A stretch of 64,000 nucleotides of DNA from an uncultured Pelagibacteraceae bacterium (GTDB taxonomy: Bacteria; Pseudomonadota; Alphaproteobacteria; Pelagibacterales; Pelagibacteraceae). The notes under the pieces are model-generated. The model was not told the DNA's origin, made no database searches, and worked only from the letters and a program-made list of their open reading frames with translations. Each line of letters starts with the position of its first letter. Positions within the stretch are counted from its first letter, which is position 1. Shown here piece by piece: positions 7,961 through 20,934 of the stretch. The stretch lies in contig CACKFV010000003.1 of assembly GCA_902599605.1 (NCBI GenBank), positions 1-64,000 on the forward strand, read 5' to 3'. The translations under genes were made by a program, and so were the position numbers.

Positions 7961-10900
7961 ATGCAATTATCTTTTACTAAAAAAAAAAATATTAGAAAAA
8001 ATTTTGGAAAATTAAAAGAAAGTTTATCAATACCCAATCTAATAGAAGTCCAAAAAAATTCATATAAGGAGTTGACAGAATTCAAAGAAAATGTTGCTCC
8101 ACAATTCATTAAAGGTTTTGATCGTGTGTTTAAAAGTATTTTTCCAATTGAGGATCTTAACGATAAAGCAACTTTAGAATACGTAAGTTATAAATTAGAA
8201 AAACCTAAATTTGACGTAGAGGAATGTATACAGAGAGGTCTTACTTACTCCTCTGCACTTAAATGCAACCTACGTTTAGTTGTTTACGATATAAATCAAG
8301 ATAATAATACTAAAGATATTTTGTCAGCAAAAGAACAAGAAGTTTATATGGGCGAAGTTCCAATGATGACAAATAGTGGTACATTTATTACAAATGGTGT
8401 ACAGCGTGTTGTGGTAAATCAAATGCACAGAAGTCCAGGTGTATTTTTTGATCATGACAAAGGTAAATCACATGCTAGTGGAAAATTATTATTTAATTGT
8501 AGAGTTATACCTAATAGAGGATCATGGCTTGACTTTGAATTTGATGTAAAAGATTTATTATATTTTAGAATTGATCGTAAGAAAAAAATACTTGTTTCAA
8601 CTTTGTTGCTAGCACTAGGGTTTAATAAATTAGATGTAGTTAAAGAATTTTATGAGAGAGAAATATATTCTTATGACGAAAAAGAGAGGAAATGGAAAAC
8701 AAAATTTAATCCTGAAAATTATAAATCTAAAAACTTTACTGAAGAAATAATTGACGCAAAAAATAAAAAAACAATAATTAAAAAAGGTGAAAAGATTAAC
8801 TTTCTAAAAGCCAAAAAACTTGCTTCCGAGGGTCTCAAAGAAATTTATGTATCTAACCAATATTTGTTTGGTAAATATTTGATTAAAGATATTAAGATTG
8901 GCGAAGAAGAATTTAAAATAGGATCAGAACTTAATGAGACTATGATAGAAAAATTTATAGAGGCTAAAATTTACTCTTTAGATTTAGCGTATACTAATAC
9001 AATCAATAAAGGTCCTTACCTTTTGCAAACATTGTTCAATGATAAAAACAATTCAAAAAACGATGCAATTAATGAAATTTATAAAGTTTTAAGACCCGGA
9101 GAGCCTCCAACAATTGAGATTGCAACACAAATATTTAACAATCTTTTTTTTAGCTCAGACAGGTACGATTTGTCTGATGTAGGTAGAGTTAAATTAAACT
9201 CAAGACTAAATTTAGACTGTTCGGATAAAATTACAATTTTAAGAACAGACGATGTATTAGCAATTATTAAAAAGATGCTTGATTTGAGAGATGGCAAGGA
9301 TGAGGTTGATGACATCGATCATTTAGGAAACAGAAGAGTGAGATCTGTTGGCGAGCTGGTTGAAAATCAGGCAAGAATAGGTGTTTATAGAATGGAAAGA
9401 GCTATAAAAGAAAAAATGACAACCCTTGACATTGAGTCAGCAATGCCTCAAGACTTAATCAATGCTAAACCCCTAACGATTTCCTTAAAAGACTTTTTTG
9501 CAACATCTCAATTATCTCAATTTATGGATCAAACAAATCCTCTATCTGAAATTACTCATAAAAGAAGAGTTTCAGCATTAGGACCTGGGGGCTTAACTAG
9601 AGAGAGAGCTGGTTTCGAAGTTAGGGACGTTCATCCAACTCACTACGGAAGGATTTGTCCAATTGAAACACCTGAGGGACCAAATATTGGATTAATAAAT
9701 AGTTTATCAACTTATTCAAAAATTAATAAATATGGTTTTATTGAGTCGCCTTATAGGAAGGTGGTTAATGGGGTTGTTCAGGAAAAAATAGAATATTTAT
9801 CAGCAATGGAGGAAACAAAGTTCACTATTGCACAAGCTAATTCAAAAGTTGATAAAAATGGAAAATTTACTGAAGATTTAGTTTCAAGCAGGCAAAATTT
9901 AAATTTTATTTTATCAAAACCTGAAAATATCGATTATATTGATGTTTCACCTAAACAATTAGTATCTGTTGCTGCTTCTTTAATACCGTTTCTAGAAAAT
10001 GATGATGCAAATAGAGCTCTCATGGGATCTAATATGATGAGACAAGCGGTACCACTTTTAAAACCAGAGTCTCCTTTAGTTGGCACAGGTATAGAAAGTG
10101 ATGTCGCATTAGACTCAGGTGTAACTATTGTGGCTAAGAGAGATGGAATAGTTGATAAAATTGATGGAAAAAGAATTGTAATCAAAGCAACAAGTGAAAC
10201 TGATTTTTCAAAATCAGGTGTTGATATTTATAATTTACAAAAATTTAAAAGATCAAACCAAAATACTTGCATAAATCAAAAACCTCTAGTCAGAGTAGGC
10301 GATAAAGTGAAGCGCGGAGATATTATTGCTGATGGACCTTCAACTAAAACTGGCGAGTTAGCTCTTGGAAAAAATGTTACAGTCGCTTTTATGCCATGGC
10401 AAGGATATAATTTTGAGGACTCAATCTTAATCTCAGAGAGATGCGTAACAGACGATGTATTTACTTCAGTGCATATTGAAGAATACGAAGTTATGGCAAG
10501 AGATACAAAACTTGGTGAAGAGGATATCACAAGAGATATACCAAATGTTAACGAAGAAGCTTTGAAAAATCTGGATGAGTCTGGAATTGTTTACATCGGT
10601 GCAGAAGTAAAACCAGGAGATATACTTGTTGGAAAAGTTACACCTAAAGGTGATACGGCATCTGGGCCTGAAGAAAAATTATTGAGATCAATTTTTGGTG
10701 AAAAAGCTATCGATGTTACAGATACTTCTTTAAAAATGCCAAGCGGCAGTGGAGGTATCATAGTTGACGTAAGGGTTTTTAATAGACATGGAATAGAAAA
10801 AGATGAAAGATCAATTACAATTGAAAGAGCAGAAATAGATTTAGTTCAACAAGATAAGTTAGTTGAAGAAGAAATTCTTGAGAGGAGTATTAAACAAAGA

Positions 10901-12043
10901 GCATCTCAAATTTTATCAGGGACACAACTTTCAAAAAAAATTAAAAATTTAAATCAGGGTGATACATTAGATCAAAATAATATAAATGAAATTCCGATAG
11001 CAGAGATCTTTAAAATGAACGTTAAAGATGCAAGTAAAAATGAAATATTAGAAAAATTGAAAGAACAATATCAAAATGCAAGTCAGGATATTAAAGAAAG
11101 ATTTGAGGATAAAGTTCTAAAAATAAGACAAGGTGATGATTTGTTACCAAGTGTAATGAAAATGGTAAAAGTTTTCGTGGCAATAAAGAGAAGACTAAGA
11201 CCTGGTGATAAAATGTCAGGAAGACACGGTAATAAAGGAGTGGTGAGTAAAATTGTCCCTGTAGAAGATATGCCTTATAGAGAAAATGGAAAGCCCGTTG
11301 ACATTGTTTTAAACCCTTTGGGTGTTCCAAGCAGGATGAATGTTGGTCAAATTTTAGAAACACACTTAGGTTGGGCCTGCACAGAGTTAGGAGATAAATT
11401 GAAAAATTTAATTAATGAAAATCAAAAAAAATTAGAGATGTCTCAAAAAATAAAAGATTTTCTTAAATCTGTTTATGGAAAAGAAATACTAGAAGATTCA
11501 ATTGAGAAGCTAACCAAAAATGAATTTTCAGACTTATGTGAAAACTTGATGAATGGGGTTCCAATTTCTACACCTGTTTTTGATGGCGCTAAGGAAAAGG
11601 ATGTTACCGAGATGCTTGATTTGGCTAAATTACCTAAGACCGGCCAAACTCCTTTATGGGACGGAAGAACTGGGGAAAAATTTGATAGGGATGTAACAGT
11701 TGGTACTATATATATGTTGAAATTGCATCATCTTGTTGAAGATAAAATTCATGCTAGATCTACGGGACCGTACAGCTTAGTAACTCAGCAACCTCTTGGA
11801 GGAAAAGCTCAATTGGGTGGTCAAAGATTTGGTGAAATGGAGGTTTGGGCTTTAGAGGCATACGGTGCTTCTTATACTCTTCAAGAAATTCTAACAGTAA
11901 AATCTGATGACGTTGCTGGGAGAGTAAAAGTTTACGAGACAATTGTAAAAGGTGAAGAAAATTTTGAGTCAGGAATACCTGAGTCATTTAACGTATTAGT
12001 TAAAGAGATTAAATCTTTAGCATTAAATGTTGAGTTAAATTAA
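7961..12043 (+). CDS. rpoB: DNA-directed RNA polymerase subunit beta
   Basis: Catalytic beta subunit (1360 residues, normal length). Recognisable blocks include the rifampicin region ([39 protein letters not shown]), [27 protein letters not shown], and the C-terminal [21 protein letters not shown]. The residues usually altered in rifampicin resistance look wild type (D, H, R, S, L in place). It starts ten bases after the hairpin and overlaps rpoC by one base. Confidence 0.99.
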   Translation: MQLSFTKKKNIRKNFGKLKESLSIPNLIEVQKNSYKELTEFKENVAPQFIKGFDRVFKSIFPIEDLNDKATLEYVSYKLEKPKFDVEECIQRGLTYSSALKCNLRLVVYDINQDNNTKDILSAKEQEVYMGEVPMMTNSGTFITNGVQRVVVNQMHRSPGVFFDHDKGKSHASGKLLFNCRVIPNRGSWLDFEFDVKDLLYFRIDRKKKILVSTLLLALGFNKLDVVKEFYEREIYSYDEKERKWKTKFNPENYKSKNFTEEIIDAKNKKTIIKKGEKINFLKAKKLASEGLKEIYVSNQYLFGKYLIKDIKIGEEEFKIGSELNETMIEKFIEAKIYSLDLAYTNTINKGPYLLQTLFNDKNNSKNDAINEIYKVLRPGEPPTIEIATQIFNNLFFSSDRYDLSDVGRVKLNSRLNLDCSDKITILRTDDVLAIIKKMLDLRDGKDEVDDIDHLGNRRVRSVGELVENQARIGVYRMERAIKEKMTTLDIESAMPQDLINAKPLTISLKDFFATSQLSQFMDQTNPLSEITHKRRVSALGPGGLTRERAGFEVRDVHPTHYGRICPIETPEGPNIGLINSLSTYSKINKYGFIESPYRKVVNGVVQEKIEYLSAMEETKFTIAQANSKVDKNGKFTEDLVSSRQNLNFILSKPENIDYIDVSPKQLVSVAASLIPFLENDDANRALMGSNMMRQAVPLLKPESPLVGTGIESDVALDSGVTIVAKRDGIVDKIDGKRIVIKATSETDFSKSGVDIYNLQKFKRSNQNTCINQKPLVRVGDKVKRGDIIADGPSTKTGELALGKNVTVAFMPWQGYNFEDSILISERCVTDDVFTSVHIEEYEVMARDTKLGEEDITRDIPNVNEEALKNLDESGIVYIGAEVKPGDILVGKVTPKGDTASGPEEKLLRSIFGEKAIDVTDTSLKMPSGSGGIIVDVRVFNRHGIEKDERSITIERAEIDLVQQDKLVEEEILERSIKQRASQILSGTQLSKKIKNLNQGDTLDQNNINEIPIAEIFKMNVKDASKNEILEKLKEQYQNASQDIKERFEDKVLKIRQGDDLLPSVMKMVKVFVAIKRRLRPGDKMSGRHGNKGVVSKIVPVEDMPYRENGKPVDIVLNPLGVPSRMNVGQILETHLGWACTELGDKLKNLINENQKKLEMSQKIKDFLKSVYGKEILEDSIEKLTKNEFSDLCENLMNGVPISTPVFDGAKEKDVTEMLDLAKLPKTGQTPLWDGRTGEKFDRDVTVGTIYMLKLHHLVEDKIHARSTGPYSLVTQQPLGGKAQLGGQRFGEMEVWALEAYGASYTLQEILTVKSDDVAGRVKVYETIVKGEENFESGIPESFNVLVKEIKSLALNVELN

Positions 12044-15000
12044 TGGTGAAAAAAGAACTTAAAGATTTGTTTAAAAACACAGAGATATCAGACTCCCAGA
12101 ATTTTAATAGTATTAAAATTTCGTTAGCAAGTCCTGAAAAGATAAAATCTTGGACATATGGTGAAATTAAAAAACCTGAAACAATTAACTATAGAACATT
12201 CAGACCAGAAAAAGATGGTCTGTTCTGTGCAAGAATTTTTGGACCAATTAAAGATTACGAATGTTTATGTGGAAAATACAAGAGAATGAAGTTCAGAGGT
12301 ATTATATGCGAAAAATGTGGTGTCGAAGTTACTAAATCAAATGTCAGACGTGAAAGGATGGGCCATATAAATCTTGCAACACCAGTGGCACATATATGGT
12401 TTCTTAAATCTTTACCAAGTAGAATTTCTTTAGCAATCGATATGAAACTTAAAGAAGTTGAAAGAGTTCTTTATTTTGAAAACTTTATAGTCATTGAACC
12501 TGGTCTTACCGGTTTAAAAAAGAACCAATTATTATCTGAAGATGAATTAATTAAATATCAAAACGAATACGGCGATGAGTCTTTTACTGCAGGTATTGGA
12601 GCAGAAGCTATACTAGAAATATTAAAGGGCATAAACCTAGAACAAGAAAGAGAAATTCTTGTAAAAAATATAAATGAAACAAAGTCTAAAGTTTCAGAAG
12701 AGAGATCAATTAAAAGATTAAAGCTTATTGACTCATTTATTAAAACTGGGAACAAACCTGAATGGATGATTTTAACCGTGATACCTGTAATACCACCGGA
12801 GCTAAGACCTTTAGTGCCATTAGACGGAGGTAGATTTGCTACTTCAGATTTAAATGATTTATATAGACGGGTTATTAATAGAAATAATCGTCTCAAAAGA
12901 TTAATGGATCTAAAAGCTCCTGATATAATCGTTAGGAATGAAAAAAGAATGTTACAAGAGTCTGTTGATGCACTCTTCGACAATGGAAGAAGAGGAAGAG
13001 TAATTACTGGAACTGGCAAACGTCCACTTAAATCTTTAGCAGAAATGCTTAAAGGTAAACAAGGTAGATTTAGACAGAACCTCCTGGGTAAAAGAGTGGA
13101 CTATTCAGGAAGATCAGTAATAGTTGTTGGTCCAGATTTAAAACTTCATGAGTGTGGTTTGCCAAAAAAAATGGCGTTAGAACTATTTAAACCTTTTTTA
13201 TACGCAAGACTAAATAAACTTGGTTTAGCTTCAACAATTAAACAAGCCAAGAAACTAGTTGAAAAAGAAACTAACGCTGTTTGGGATGCTTTGGAAGTCA
13301 TTGTAAGAGAACACCCAGTTATACTTAATAGAGCTCCAACACTTCATAGGCTAGGTGTTCAAGCTTTTGAACCTAAATTGATAGAAGGAGATGCAATTGA
13401 ATTACATCCTCTTACTTGTGCTGCATTTAATGCTGATTTTGATGGGGACCAAATGGCTGTGCACATTCCATTAAGTTTAGAGGCTCAACTTGAAGCTAGA
13501 GTTTTAATGATGTCTACTAATAATATTTTAAGTCCATCAAACGGTAAACCAATTATTGTTCCCAGCCAAGATATGATACTTGGAATTTATTATTTATCTC
13601 TCCCGCCATATCAGGAGAAAAAAATTGAAGGTTATTTTGTAAACAATTCTGAAATAGAACAAGGTTTAGAGTCTGGAAAAATAAGAATACACTCTAGAAT
13701 TATATCTAGATTTGAAACGGTTGACGAAAAAGGTAATCAAGTATTTGAAAAACACACTAGTACAGCTGGTAGATTTTTGTTGGCAAATCTTTTACCAAAA
13801 AATAAAGATATTAAATTTTCTTTAATTGACAGAGTTTTACCTAAAAAAGTTGTTTCAGAAATAATTGATTTTGTTTTTAGATACTCAGGTCAAAAAAGTA
13901 CTGTTATTTTCTGTGATAAATTGAAAGATCTCGGATTTAAGCATGCGTTTAAGGCAGGTATTTCTTTTGGTAAAGATGATCTAATTATACCTGAAAATAA
14001 AGAACAGTTGATAGATGAAACTAAACAATTAATAAAAGATTATGAAAACCAGTATTCTGAGGGGTTAATTACTAGAGGTGAGAAGTATAATAAAGTTGTT
14101 GATGCTTGGTCTAAATGTACTGACAAAGTTGCATCTGAAATGATGAAAGGAATATCAGCAACTAACAAATCAGAAAAAGGACTAGATATTAATTCTGTCT
14201 TCATGATGGCAGACTCTGGTGCAAGGGGTTCGGCTGCTCAAATGAAACAATTGGCTGGTATGAGAGGTTTAATTGCTAAACCATCAGGTGAAATTATTGA
14301 GTCACCAATTACATCCAATTTTAAAGAGGGTTTAACAGCCCTTGAATATTTTAATTCTACTCACGGGGCTCGGAAAGGTTTAGCTGACACTGCTTTAAAA
14401 ACTGCAAATTCAGGTTATTTGACGAGAAGGTTATGTGATGTTGCCCAAGATTTAACAGTAACCAAAAAAGATTGCGACTGTAAAAGTCGAGGTAGTATAA
14501 CTCTATCTGAAATTATTGAAGGCGGTAATATAATCGTAAGTTTATCTGAGAGAGCTTTAGGAAGAGTAGTCGCTGCAGATGTGAAAAATCCAATTTCTGG
14601 TGAAATAGTAATTAAAAAAGGTCATATGATTAATGAGGCAGATTGTGAGAAAATCGATGCAGCAGGAGTAAAATCTATAAAAGTTTATTCTGTAATTACA
14701 TGTGGTTCTAAAGAAGGTGTCTGCGCGATGTGCTATGGTCGCGATCTCTCAAGAGGGAAGATGGTAAATGTTGGAGAAGCAATTGGTATGATATCTGCTC
14801 AGTCTATAGGTGAGCCAGGTACTCAATTAACAATGAGAACTTTTCACGTTGGAGGGACAGCATCAATAAAACAAGACTCTCAAATTATAAGTAAAAATGA
14901 TGGTATTTTGAAAATAATAAATACAAATCTTCTTGAAGATTCCAAAAAAAATTTGATTGTGATGGGTAGAAATACACAAATTAGTTTAGAGGATGAGAAG

Positions 15001-16215
15001 GGTGTGCAAATTGCAATTTATAAAGTTCCTTATGGATCAAAACTATTTTTTAAGAATGATCAAAAGATCAAGAAAAATTCTAAAATATGTGAGTGGGATC
15101 CATATACTACACCAGTTATTGCTGAAAAAAGCGGAATAGTAAATTTTGTAGATTTAATTGATGGAGTTTCAATATCTGAAACACTCGATGACACAACTGG
15201 TATATCATCTAAATCTGTAATTGACTGGAGATCTCAATCAAAAAACACAGATTTGAAACCAAGAATTACACTTAGGGATGAAAAAGGAAATGTAATTAAA
15301 AAAGCTGATGACAATGAGGCAAGATATTATCTTGTGCCAGACTCAATTCTTTCAGTTCAAGATGGACAAAAAATCTTTGCTGGTGATGTAATAGCACGTT
15401 TACCCAAAGAAACATCGAAGACAAAAGATATTACCGGAGGTTTACCTAGGGTTGCTGAGTTATTTGAAGCACGTAAAGCGAAAGATAGTGCCATAATTGC
15501 AGAAAATAATGGTAAAGTAATTTTTGGCAAAGAAGTCCGTGGAAAACAAAGGGTCTCAATCGTTTCATCAAGTGGCGAAAGTTCAAACTATTTAATTCCA
15601 AAAGGAAAACACATTAATTTCAACCAAGGTGAAGAAATTAAAAAAGGAGAATATTTATTAGATGGCCAACCTTTACCACATGATATATTGAGAATATTAG
15701 GTATTGAAGAATTAACTGAATATTTTGTAAACCAAGTTCAAGAAGTTTATAGATTACAGGGAGTAATAATAAACGATAAACACATAGAAACTATATTAAG
15801 ACAGATGTTAAAAAAGGTTGAGATAAAAACATCTGGAGACTCAGATTTATTACCAGGTGAAATTATTGATAGATTTAAATTTGATAGCATGAATGAACAA
15901 TTAAAAAAAGACGGAAAAAAACCAGCTGTTGGCGAACGAGTTTTGATGGGTATTACTAAAGCATCATTACAAACAGATTCTTTTATATCTGCAGCTTCGT
16001 TTCAGGAGACAACACGAGTTCTTACTGACGCAGCCATCAGAGGTAAGGTTGATACACTTGTTGGATTAAAAGAGAATGTTATAGTTGGAAGGCTGGTACC
16101 AGCTGGAACAGGCTCGATTAAGAATAAGTGGAACAAAAAAGCTCTTGATGATGATCAAAAATTCATTGCTGAACAAGAAAAGATTGAACAGCCTGAAACC
16201 CCTATAAATCAATAG
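12043..16215 (+). CDS. rpoC: DNA-directed RNA polymerase subunit beta'
   Basis: Catalytic beta' subunit (1390 residues). The N-terminal zinc site is [19 protein letters not shown]; the active-site magnesium motif [12 protein letters not shown] is intact; the bridge-helix/trigger-loop region includes [11 protein letters not shown] and [16 protein letters not shown]; the second zinc site uses CDC and [11 protein letters not shown]. It ends in a short acidic tail. About 150 bases with a structured leader separate it from rpsL. Confidence 0.99.
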   Translation: MVKKELKDLFKNTEISDSQNFNSIKISLASPEKIKSWTYGEIKKPETINYRTFRPEKDGLFCARIFGPIKDYECLCGKYKRMKFRGIICEKCGVEVTKSNVRRERMGHINLATPVAHIWFLKSLPSRISLAIDMKLKEVERVLYFENFIVIEPGLTGLKKNQLLSEDELIKYQNEYGDESFTAGIGAEAILEILKGINLEQEREILVKNINETKSKVSEERSIKRLKLIDSFIKTGNKPEWMILTVIPVIPPELRPLVPLDGGRFATSDLNDLYRRVINRNNRLKRLMDLKAPDIIVRNEKRMLQESVDALFDNGRRGRVITGTGKRPLKSLAEMLKGKQGRFRQNLLGKRVDYSGRSVIVVGPDLKLHECGLPKKMALELFKPFLYARLNKLGLASTIKQAKKLVEKETNAVWDALEVIVREHPVILNRAPTLHRLGVQAFEPKLIEGDAIELHPLTCAAFNADFDGDQMAVHIPLSLEAQLEARVLMMSTNNILSPSNGKPIIVPSQDMILGIYYLSLPPYQEKKIEGYFVNNSEIEQGLESGKIRIHSRIISRFETVDEKGNQVFEKHTSTAGRFLLANLLPKNKDIKFSLIDRVLPKKVVSEIIDFVFRYSGQKSTVIFCDKLKDLGFKHAFKAGISFGKDDLIIPENKEQLIDETKQLIKDYENQYSEGLITRGEKYNKVVDAWSKCTDKVASEMMKGISATNKSEKGLDINSVFMMADSGARGSAAQMKQLAGMRGLIAKPSGEIIESPITSNFKEGLTALEYFNSTHGARKGLADTALKTANSGYLTRRLCDVAQDLTVTKKDCDCKSRGSITLSEIIEGGNIIVSLSERALGRVVAADVKNPISGEIVIKKGHMINEADCEKIDAAGVKSIKVYSVITCGSKEGVCAMCYGRDLSRGKMVNVGEAIGMISAQSIGEPGTQLTMRTFHVGGTASIKQDSQIISKNDGILKIINTNLLEDSKKNLIVMGRNTQISLEDEKGVQIAIYKVPYGSKLFFKNDQKIKKNSKICEWDPYTTPVIAEKSGIVNFVDLIDGVSISETLDDTTGISSKSVIDWRSQSKNTDLKPRITLRDEKGNVIKKADDNEARYYLVPDSILSVQDGQKIFAGDVIARLPKETSKTKDITGGLPRVAELFEARKAKDSAIIAENNGKVIFGKEVRGKQRVSIVSSSGESSNYLIPKGKHINFNQGEEIKKGEYLLDGQPLPHDILRILGIEELTEYFVNQVQEVYRLQGVIINDKHIETILRQMLKKVEIKTSGDSDLLPGEIIDRFKFDSMNEQLKKDGKKPAVGERVLMGITKASLQTDSFISAASFQETTRVLTDAAIRGKVDTLVGLKENVIVGRLVPAGTGSIKNKWNKKALDDDQKFIAEQEKIEQPETPINQ

Positions 16216-16244
16216 TAATTTCACATTAAATTCTTCGTTTTAGT

Positions 16245-16272
16245 TTGACAAATCACAAAACTATAGTATTTT
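16245..16272 (+). promoter_or_regulatory. candidate promoter for the fused str/S10/spc run
   Basis: A consensus -35 TTGACA (16245-16250) is followed after 16 bases by TATTTT (16267-16272). An alternative -10, TATAGT (16262-16267), pairs with a weak TTTAGT 17 bases upstream. Either gives a leader of roughly 85-95 bases before rpsL. This is the only gap over 60 bases between 12 kb and 32 kb, so it is the natural promoter site. Confidence 0.45.
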
Positions 16273-16350
16273 CTCCAAGAATTTTGGTTGGAATGTAGTG
16301 CCTTTATAGCACTAAACGCTACCATACACAGGTCACTAAAGTATTTCTCC
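16265..16350 (+). promoter_or_regulatory. structured rpsL leader with internal repeats
   Basis: TAGTGC (16296-16301) pairs perfectly with GCACTA (16309-16314) around a seven-base loop. CACTAAA occurs twice (16310-16316 and 16334-16340), so TAGTG could pair with either copy. The element AGTATTTTCTCC (16265-16276) recurs as AGTATTTCTCC (16340-16350), just before the rpsL start. Mutually exclusive pairings of this type fit an autoregulatory leader bound by a ribosomal protein such as S7, which controls the str operon in E. coli; that role is inference. Confidence 0.4.
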
Positions 16351-16365
16351 CAAAATATAATTATT

Positions 16366-16737
16366 ATGCCAACAATTAACCAATTGTTAAGAAAAAAAAG
16401 AATAAAACCTAAGGCAAGGGACAGAGTCCCTGCATTAGAAAAATCTCCACAGAAGAGAGGTGTCTGTGTAAAAGTTTATACAACCACGCCTAAAAAACCA
16501 AACTCAGCTTTAAGAAAAGTTGCAAGGGTAAGACTTTCAAATGGCCACGAAGTAACTTCCTATATTCCTGGTGAAGGTCACAATCTTCAAGAACACTCAG
16601 TTGTTTTGATAAGAGGTGGTAGAGTAAAAGACTTACCAGGTGTTCGATATCATATCTTAAGAGGTAATCTAGACACTCAAGGTGTAACGGGAAGAAAACA
16701 ACAAAGATCTAAATACGGAGCAAAAAAAGGTAAGTAA
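16366..16737 (+). CDS. rpsL: 30S ribosomal protein S12
   Basis: Decoding-centre protein. From the ATG at 16366 the product is 123 residues, beginning [11 protein letters not shown] as in the family; an in-frame ATG at 16288 would add 26 residues that match nothing in S12 and would read through the leader hairpin. Conserved blocks [16 protein letters not shown] and [13 protein letters not shown] are intact. The lysine in TTPKKPNS, a common site of streptomycin resistance, is wild type. Confidence 0.98.
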   Translation: MPTINQLLRKKRIKPKARDRVPALEKSPQKRGVCVKVYTTTPKKPNSALRKVARVRLSNGHEVTSYIPGEGHNLQEHSVVLIRGGRVKDLPGVRYHILRGNLDTQGVTGRKQQRSKYGAKKGK

Positions 16738-16739
16738 AA

Positions 16740-17210
16740 ATGTCTAGAAAAAAAAACGCTCCTAAGAAACTTAATATTGTTGACCCAAAATACAAGTCAG
16801 TAATTATTCCAAAGCTAATAAATTCACTTATGTATGATGGAAAAAAAACGATTGCTGAAAAAATTGTTTATGATGCAATAGACAAAATTAAATCTAAATC
16901 AAAAGATGAACCAATCACAGTTTTCAACCAAGCAATTAGTAACATTAAACCAACTGTAGAAGTAAGATCAAGAAGAGTTGGCGGAGCTACTTATCAAGTT
17001 CCAGTAGAAGTAAAAGCAAAAAGATCGCAAGCACTTGCAATAAGATGGTTAATAGATGCCTCGAGAAAAAGAAAAGATAAAAAAATGTCTGATAAAATTT
17101 TTAATGAAATTTTTGATGCTTATCAAAACAGAGGATCAGCAATTAAAAAGAAAGAGGATACTCACAAAATGGCGGAGTCAAATAAAGCCTTCGCTCATTT
17201 TAGATGGTAA
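16740..17210 (+). CDS. rpsG: 30S ribosomal protein S7
   Basis: Head-domain protein that nucleates 16S rRNA 3'-domain folding. The 156-residue protein contains [26 protein letters not shown] sequence and the C-terminal [15 protein letters not shown]. Two bases after rpsL, four before fusA. S7 is the translational repressor of the str operon in E. coli, so the leader upstream of rpsL could be its target. Confidence 0.99.
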   Translation: MSRKKNAPKKLNIVDPKYKSVIIPKLINSLMYDGKKTIAEKIVYDAIDKIKSKSKDEPITVFNQAISNIKPTVEVRSRRVGGATYQVPVEVKAKRSQALAIRWLIDASRKRKDKKMSDKIFNEIFDAYQNRGSAIKKKEDTHKMAESNKAFAHFRW

Positions 17211-17214
17211 AAAA

Positions 17215-19299
17215 ATGCCCAGAACTCATAAATTAAATATGTATAGAAACATCGGTATCATGGCTCATATTGATGCTGGCAAAACAACTACAACTGAAAG
17301 AATTCTTTATTATACTGGTAAGAGCCACAAGATTGGAGAAGTTCATGATGGCGCCGCTACAATGGACTGGATGGAACAAGAACAAGAAAGAGGTATTACA
17401 ATTACCTCAGCTGCTACAACATGTTTTTGGAGAGATCATAGAATTAATATTATCGATACACCAGGACACGTTGATTTTACAATCGAAGTAGAAAGATCAT
17501 TAAAAGTATTAGACGGCGCTGTAGCGGTGTTTGATGGAGTAGCTGGTGTAGAGCCACAGTCCGAAACAGTATGGAGACAAGCTGACAAATATAAAGTTCC
17601 AAGAATTTGTTTTGTGAATAAATTAGACAGAACTGGTGCTGACTTCTTTAGATGTGTAGATATGATTAAAGAAAGATTAGGAGCCAAACCTATGGTTATG
17701 CAAATTCCTATCGGTATTGAATCATCGTTACAAGGTGTTGTTGATCTAGTAAAAATGAAAGCAATTGTATGGAAAAACGAAGATTTGGGAGCTGCTTGGG
17801 AGGAAAAAGAAATTCCAGAAGATCTAAAAGAAATTTGTGAAAAATATAGACAAGAACTAGTTGAGTCAGCTGTAGAGCAAGATGAGAAACTTATGGAGAG
17901 TTATTTAAATGGCGATCAAGTTAAAAATGAGGATTTAATAAGATGTGTAAGAAAAGGTTGTTTAAATTTTGATTTTGTTCCAGTTCTTACTGGATCTGCA
18001 TTTAAAAACAAAGGAGTTCAACCATTACTGGATGCTGTAGTCGACTATTTACCAAGTCCTGAAGATATTGGATCAATTAAAGGAACAAAACCTGGATCAG
18101 AAGATGTTGTTGAAATGAAATTTGAGGATAGCGCTCCTTTTTCAGCTCTTGCCTTTAAAGTAGCAAATGATCCATTTGTTGGATCTTTGACATTTATTAG
18201 AATTTACTCAGGAACAGTTAAATCAGGTACTGGGATCTATAACACATCAAAAGATAAAGAGGAAAGAGTTGGACGAATGCTTTTAATGCACGCTAACTCT
18301 AGAGAAGATATAAAAGAAGCTAATGCTGGTGATATTGTTGCTCTAGCTGGCTTAAAATACACTATTACGGGTCATACTTTAGCTAATGAAGACAGTCCAG
18401 TTTTGCTGGAACCTATGGAATTTCCAGATCCAGTTATTGAAATTGCTGTTGAACCTAAGACTAAAGGAGATCAAGAAAAAATGGGAGAGGCTTTAGGTAG
18501 GTTGGCTAAGGAAGATCCATCTTTTAGAGTTACATCTGATGAAGAGTCTGGACAAACAATTATTAAAGGAATGGGAGAGCTCCATTTAGATATAATTGTC
18601 GATAGAATGAAAAGAGAATTTAAAGTTGAGGCAAATGTTGGAGCCCCCCAAGTAGCATATAGAGAAACAATACTTAAACAGTCAGAATTTGATTATACAC
18701 ACAAAAAACAAAGTGGTGGTGCTGGTCAATTTGCTAGAGTTAAACTTTCAATTGAACCTTTAGAACCTGGCAAAGGAAGAGAAGTAGAAAGTAAAATCAA
18801 AGGTGGCGCTATCCCAAAAGAATTTATACCAGGTGTTGAAAAAGGTATTGAAAGTGTTTCTGACAGCGGAATATTAGCTGGATTTCCAATTATTGATTAC
18901 AAAGTAACAATTCTAGATGGATTGCACCACGATGTCGATTCAAGCGTTTTAGCTTTTGAATTAGCTTCAAGACAATGTTTTAAAGAAGCTTGCAACAGAG
19001 CAACTTTAAAATTACTTGAACCAATTATGAGAGTCGAAGTTGTAACACCAGAGGATTATATGGGTGATGTGATAGGTGACTTAAACAGTAGACGTGGTCA
19101 AATAAATACTCAAGAGCAAAGGGGTAACGCCACAGTAATTACTGCAATGGTTCCATTAGCAAACATGTTTGGATATATAAATGCATTAAGATCTATGTCT
19201 CAAGGACGAGCACAATACTCAATGTTCTTCGATCATTATGATAAAGTGCCTCAAAATGTTCAAGATGAAGTAACAAAAAAGACAGGTTCAAATGGATAA
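17215..19299 (+). CDS. fusA: elongation factor G
   Basis: Translocation GTPase, 694 residues from the ATG at 17215. This start gives the family N-terminus with [20 protein letters not shown]; an in-frame extension to 17056 would lie inside rpsG. G-domain motifs [16 protein letters not shown] and NKLDR are present, followed by domains II-V including YRETILKQ and the C-terminal [19 protein letters not shown]. It overlaps rpsJ by eight bases (ATGGATAA), so no tuf lies between them. Confidence 0.98.
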   Translation: MPRTHKLNMYRNIGIMAHIDAGKTTTTERILYYTGKSHKIGEVHDGAATMDWMEQEQERGITITSAATTCFWRDHRINIIDTPGHVDFTIEVERSLKVLDGAVAVFDGVAGVEPQSETVWRQADKYKVPRICFVNKLDRTGADFFRCVDMIKERLGAKPMVMQIPIGIESSLQGVVDLVKMKAIVWKNEDLGAAWEEKEIPEDLKEICEKYRQELVESAVEQDEKLMESYLNGDQVKNEDLIRCVRKGCLNFDFVPVLTGSAFKNKGVQPLLDAVVDYLPSPEDIGSIKGTKPGSEDVVEMKFEDSAPFSALAFKVANDPFVGSLTFIRIYSGTVKSGTGIYNTSKDKEERVGRMLLMHANSREDIKEANAGDIVALAGLKYTITGHTLANEDSPVLLEPMEFPDPVIEIAVEPKTKGDQEKMGEALGRLAKEDPSFRVTSDEESGQTIIKGMGELHLDIIVDRMKREFKVEANVGAPQVAYRETILKQSEFDYTHKKQSGGAGQFARVKLSIEPLEPGKGREVESKIKGGAIPKEFIPGVEKGIESVSDSGILAGFPIIDYKVTILDGLHHDVDSSVLAFELASRQCFKEACNRATLKLLEPIMRVEVVTPEDYMGDVIGDLNSRRGQINTQEQRGNATVITAMVPLANMFGYINALRSMSQGRAQYSMFFDHYDKVPQNVQDEVTKKTGSNG

Positions 19300-19600
19300 A
19301 CAAAATATTAGAATTAAATTAAGAGCGTATGATAATAAAGTTTTAGACCAGTCCACGGAGGAGATTGTAAATACAGTAAAAAGGACTGGTGCAAACATTA
19401 AGGGACCAATACCCTTACCAACCAAAATAGAAAGATATACTGTTTTAAGATCACCTCATATTGATAAAAAAAGTCGAGAACAATTCGAAACAAGAACACA
19501 CAAAAGATTAATAGATATTATAGAACCAACACCACAAACTGTTGAAGCTTTGATGAAACTAGATTTAGCATCAGGTGTAGACGTGGAGATTAAAATATGA
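19292..19600 (+). CDS. rpsJ: 30S ribosomal protein S10
   Basis: Head protein that also acts as NusE, the partner of NusB and NusG in antitermination. The 102-residue sequence has [35 protein letters not shown] and the C-terminal GVDVEIKI. Its start lies inside the end of fusA, joining the str and S10 clusters, and its stop overlaps rplC by four bases. Confidence 0.99.
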   Translation: MDKQNIRIKLRAYDNKVLDQSTEEIVNTVKRTGANIKGPIPLPTKIERYTVLRSPHIDKKSREQFETRTHKRLIDIIEPTPQTVEALMKLDLASGVDVEIKI

Positions 19601-20310
19601 TCCAGGAAATTGGACTTATTGGAAAGAAAATTGGTATGACGAGGGAATTTTATAAATCTGGTCAGTCAGTACCTGTCACAGCTGTCAAAATTGATAAAGG
19701 AAGGATAATTCAACTAATTTCAAAAGATAAAAGAGGTTATAATGCTATTCAAATTGGATTTGGAAAAATTAAAAATTCAAAACTTTCAAAACAAATGAAG
19801 GGTTTCTTCTCTAAAAGAAATACCGAACCTAAAAAAATTTTAAAAGAATTTAGGGTATCAAAGCTGGATAATTACAAAGAAGGTAATGAACTTGGAATAG
19901 AGATTTTTAAAGATGCAAAATTTGTTGATGTTCGTTCAAAAACAATTGGTAAAGGATTTGCTGGAGCAATGAAAAGACATAATTTTGGAGGTCTTAGAGC
20001 GTCACATGGTGTTTCAATTTCTCATAGAGCGCATGGTTCAACTGGTCAAAACCAAGATCCAGGTAAAGTTTTTAAAGGAAAGAAAATGGCAGGCCATATG
20101 GGAAGTAAAATGAGAACTAAACAAAATATTGAAATTATCAAAACTGATTTAGAAAATGATATTATGTATTTAAAAGGATCAATTCCTGGTTCAAGAAATA
20201 CTGAAGTTCTAGTTAAACAATCAGTTAAGAATATTAGAAAACTCACTATGTTAGAAAAAATTGAGAAAATGGAAAAGTTGAAAAAAGTTCCAGAAAAGAA
20301 GAAAAAATAA
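19597..20310 (+). CDS. rplC: 50S ribosomal protein L3
   Basis: Early-assembly protein close to the peptidyl transferase centre. The 237 residues include [13 protein letters not shown] near the start and the W-finger-type loop [13 protein letters not shown]; the family segment [20 protein letters not shown] is present. The last 25 residues form a lysine/glutamate tail longer than in E. coli L3 (209 residues). It ends directly against the rplD ATG. Confidence 0.98.
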   Translation: MIQEIGLIGKKIGMTREFYKSGQSVPVTAVKIDKGRIIQLISKDKRGYNAIQIGFGKIKNSKLSKQMKGFFSKRNTEPKKILKEFRVSKLDNYKEGNELGIEIFKDAKFVDVRSKTIGKGFAGAMKRHNFGGLRASHGVSISHRAHGSTGQNQDPGKVFKGKKMAGHMGSKMRTKQNIEIIKTDLENDIMYLKGSIPGSRNTEVLVKQSVKNIRKLTMLEKIEKMEKLKKVPEKKKK

Positions 20311-20934
20311 ATGAAAATTGAAAAAATAAATCTTGAAGGAAAAAAAAGTTCAGTTGAAGTTAAGGATTCAATCTTTTCTTCAAAAATTAATGAGAAATTG
20401 ATCAGTTCCGTTATTTATAAGACTAACGCTAATTACAAAGGAAGGAGCTCCAAAACAAAACAAAAGAATGAAATTATTGGATCTACTTCAAAAATCTACG
20501 CACAAAAAGGAACAGGTAATGCAAGACACGCAAGTAGAAAAGCTCCAATTTTCGTAGGTGGTGGTATAGCTCACGGTCCAAAAGGGAGAAATAGTTATAA
20601 AACTAGAAAATTAAATAAAAATGAAAAAAGACAGAGTATTAGCTCTATTTTATCAAAAAAATTAAAACTCAAAGAGGTAATTGTTTTTGATGACTTTTCT
20701 AAAGAAATAAAAAAAACAAAAGAAATGGACAAAATTTTAAAAAAGTTTGATGCTAAGAACTCAATTTTGATTTTAGATAAAAATTCTAAAGATAAAATAT
20801 TTAGGGCTACAAAAAATATTCCTAACGTAAAATGTACAGATATAGGTCATTTTAGTGCATATGATATTTTGAAATTCAAAAAAATTATTTTTACAGAAAC
20901 ATCAGTAAAAGAATTAGAAAAAAGGTACAATTAA
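20311..20934 (+). CDS. rplD: 50S ribosomal protein L4
   Basis: Tunnel-constriction protein. The 207-residue sequence has the extended loop with QKGTGNARHASRKAPIFVGG and HGPKGRNSY, which reaches the exit tunnel. In E. coli L4 also represses the S10 operon at the rpsJ leader; no such leader is possible here because rpsJ overlaps fusA. Its stop overlaps rplW by one base. Confidence 0.98.
   Translation: MKIEKINLEGKKSSVEVKDSIFSSKINEKLISSVIYKTNANYKGRSSKTKQKNEIIGSTSKIYAQKGTGNARHASRKAPIFVGGGIAHGPKGRNSYKTRKLNKNEKRQSISSILSKKLKLKEVIVFDDFSKEIKKTKEMDKILKKFDAKNSILILDKNSKDKIFRATKNIPNVKCTDIGHFSAYDILKFKKIIFTETSVKELEKRYN

Noticed and set aside
16288..16365. 26-residue N-terminal extension of S12
   Set aside because: It runs through the leader hairpin and matches nothing in S12, which begins MPTINQL.
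17056..17214. Extension of EF-G into rpsG
   Set aside because: Out-of-frame shadow of rpsG; EF-G starts at 17215.
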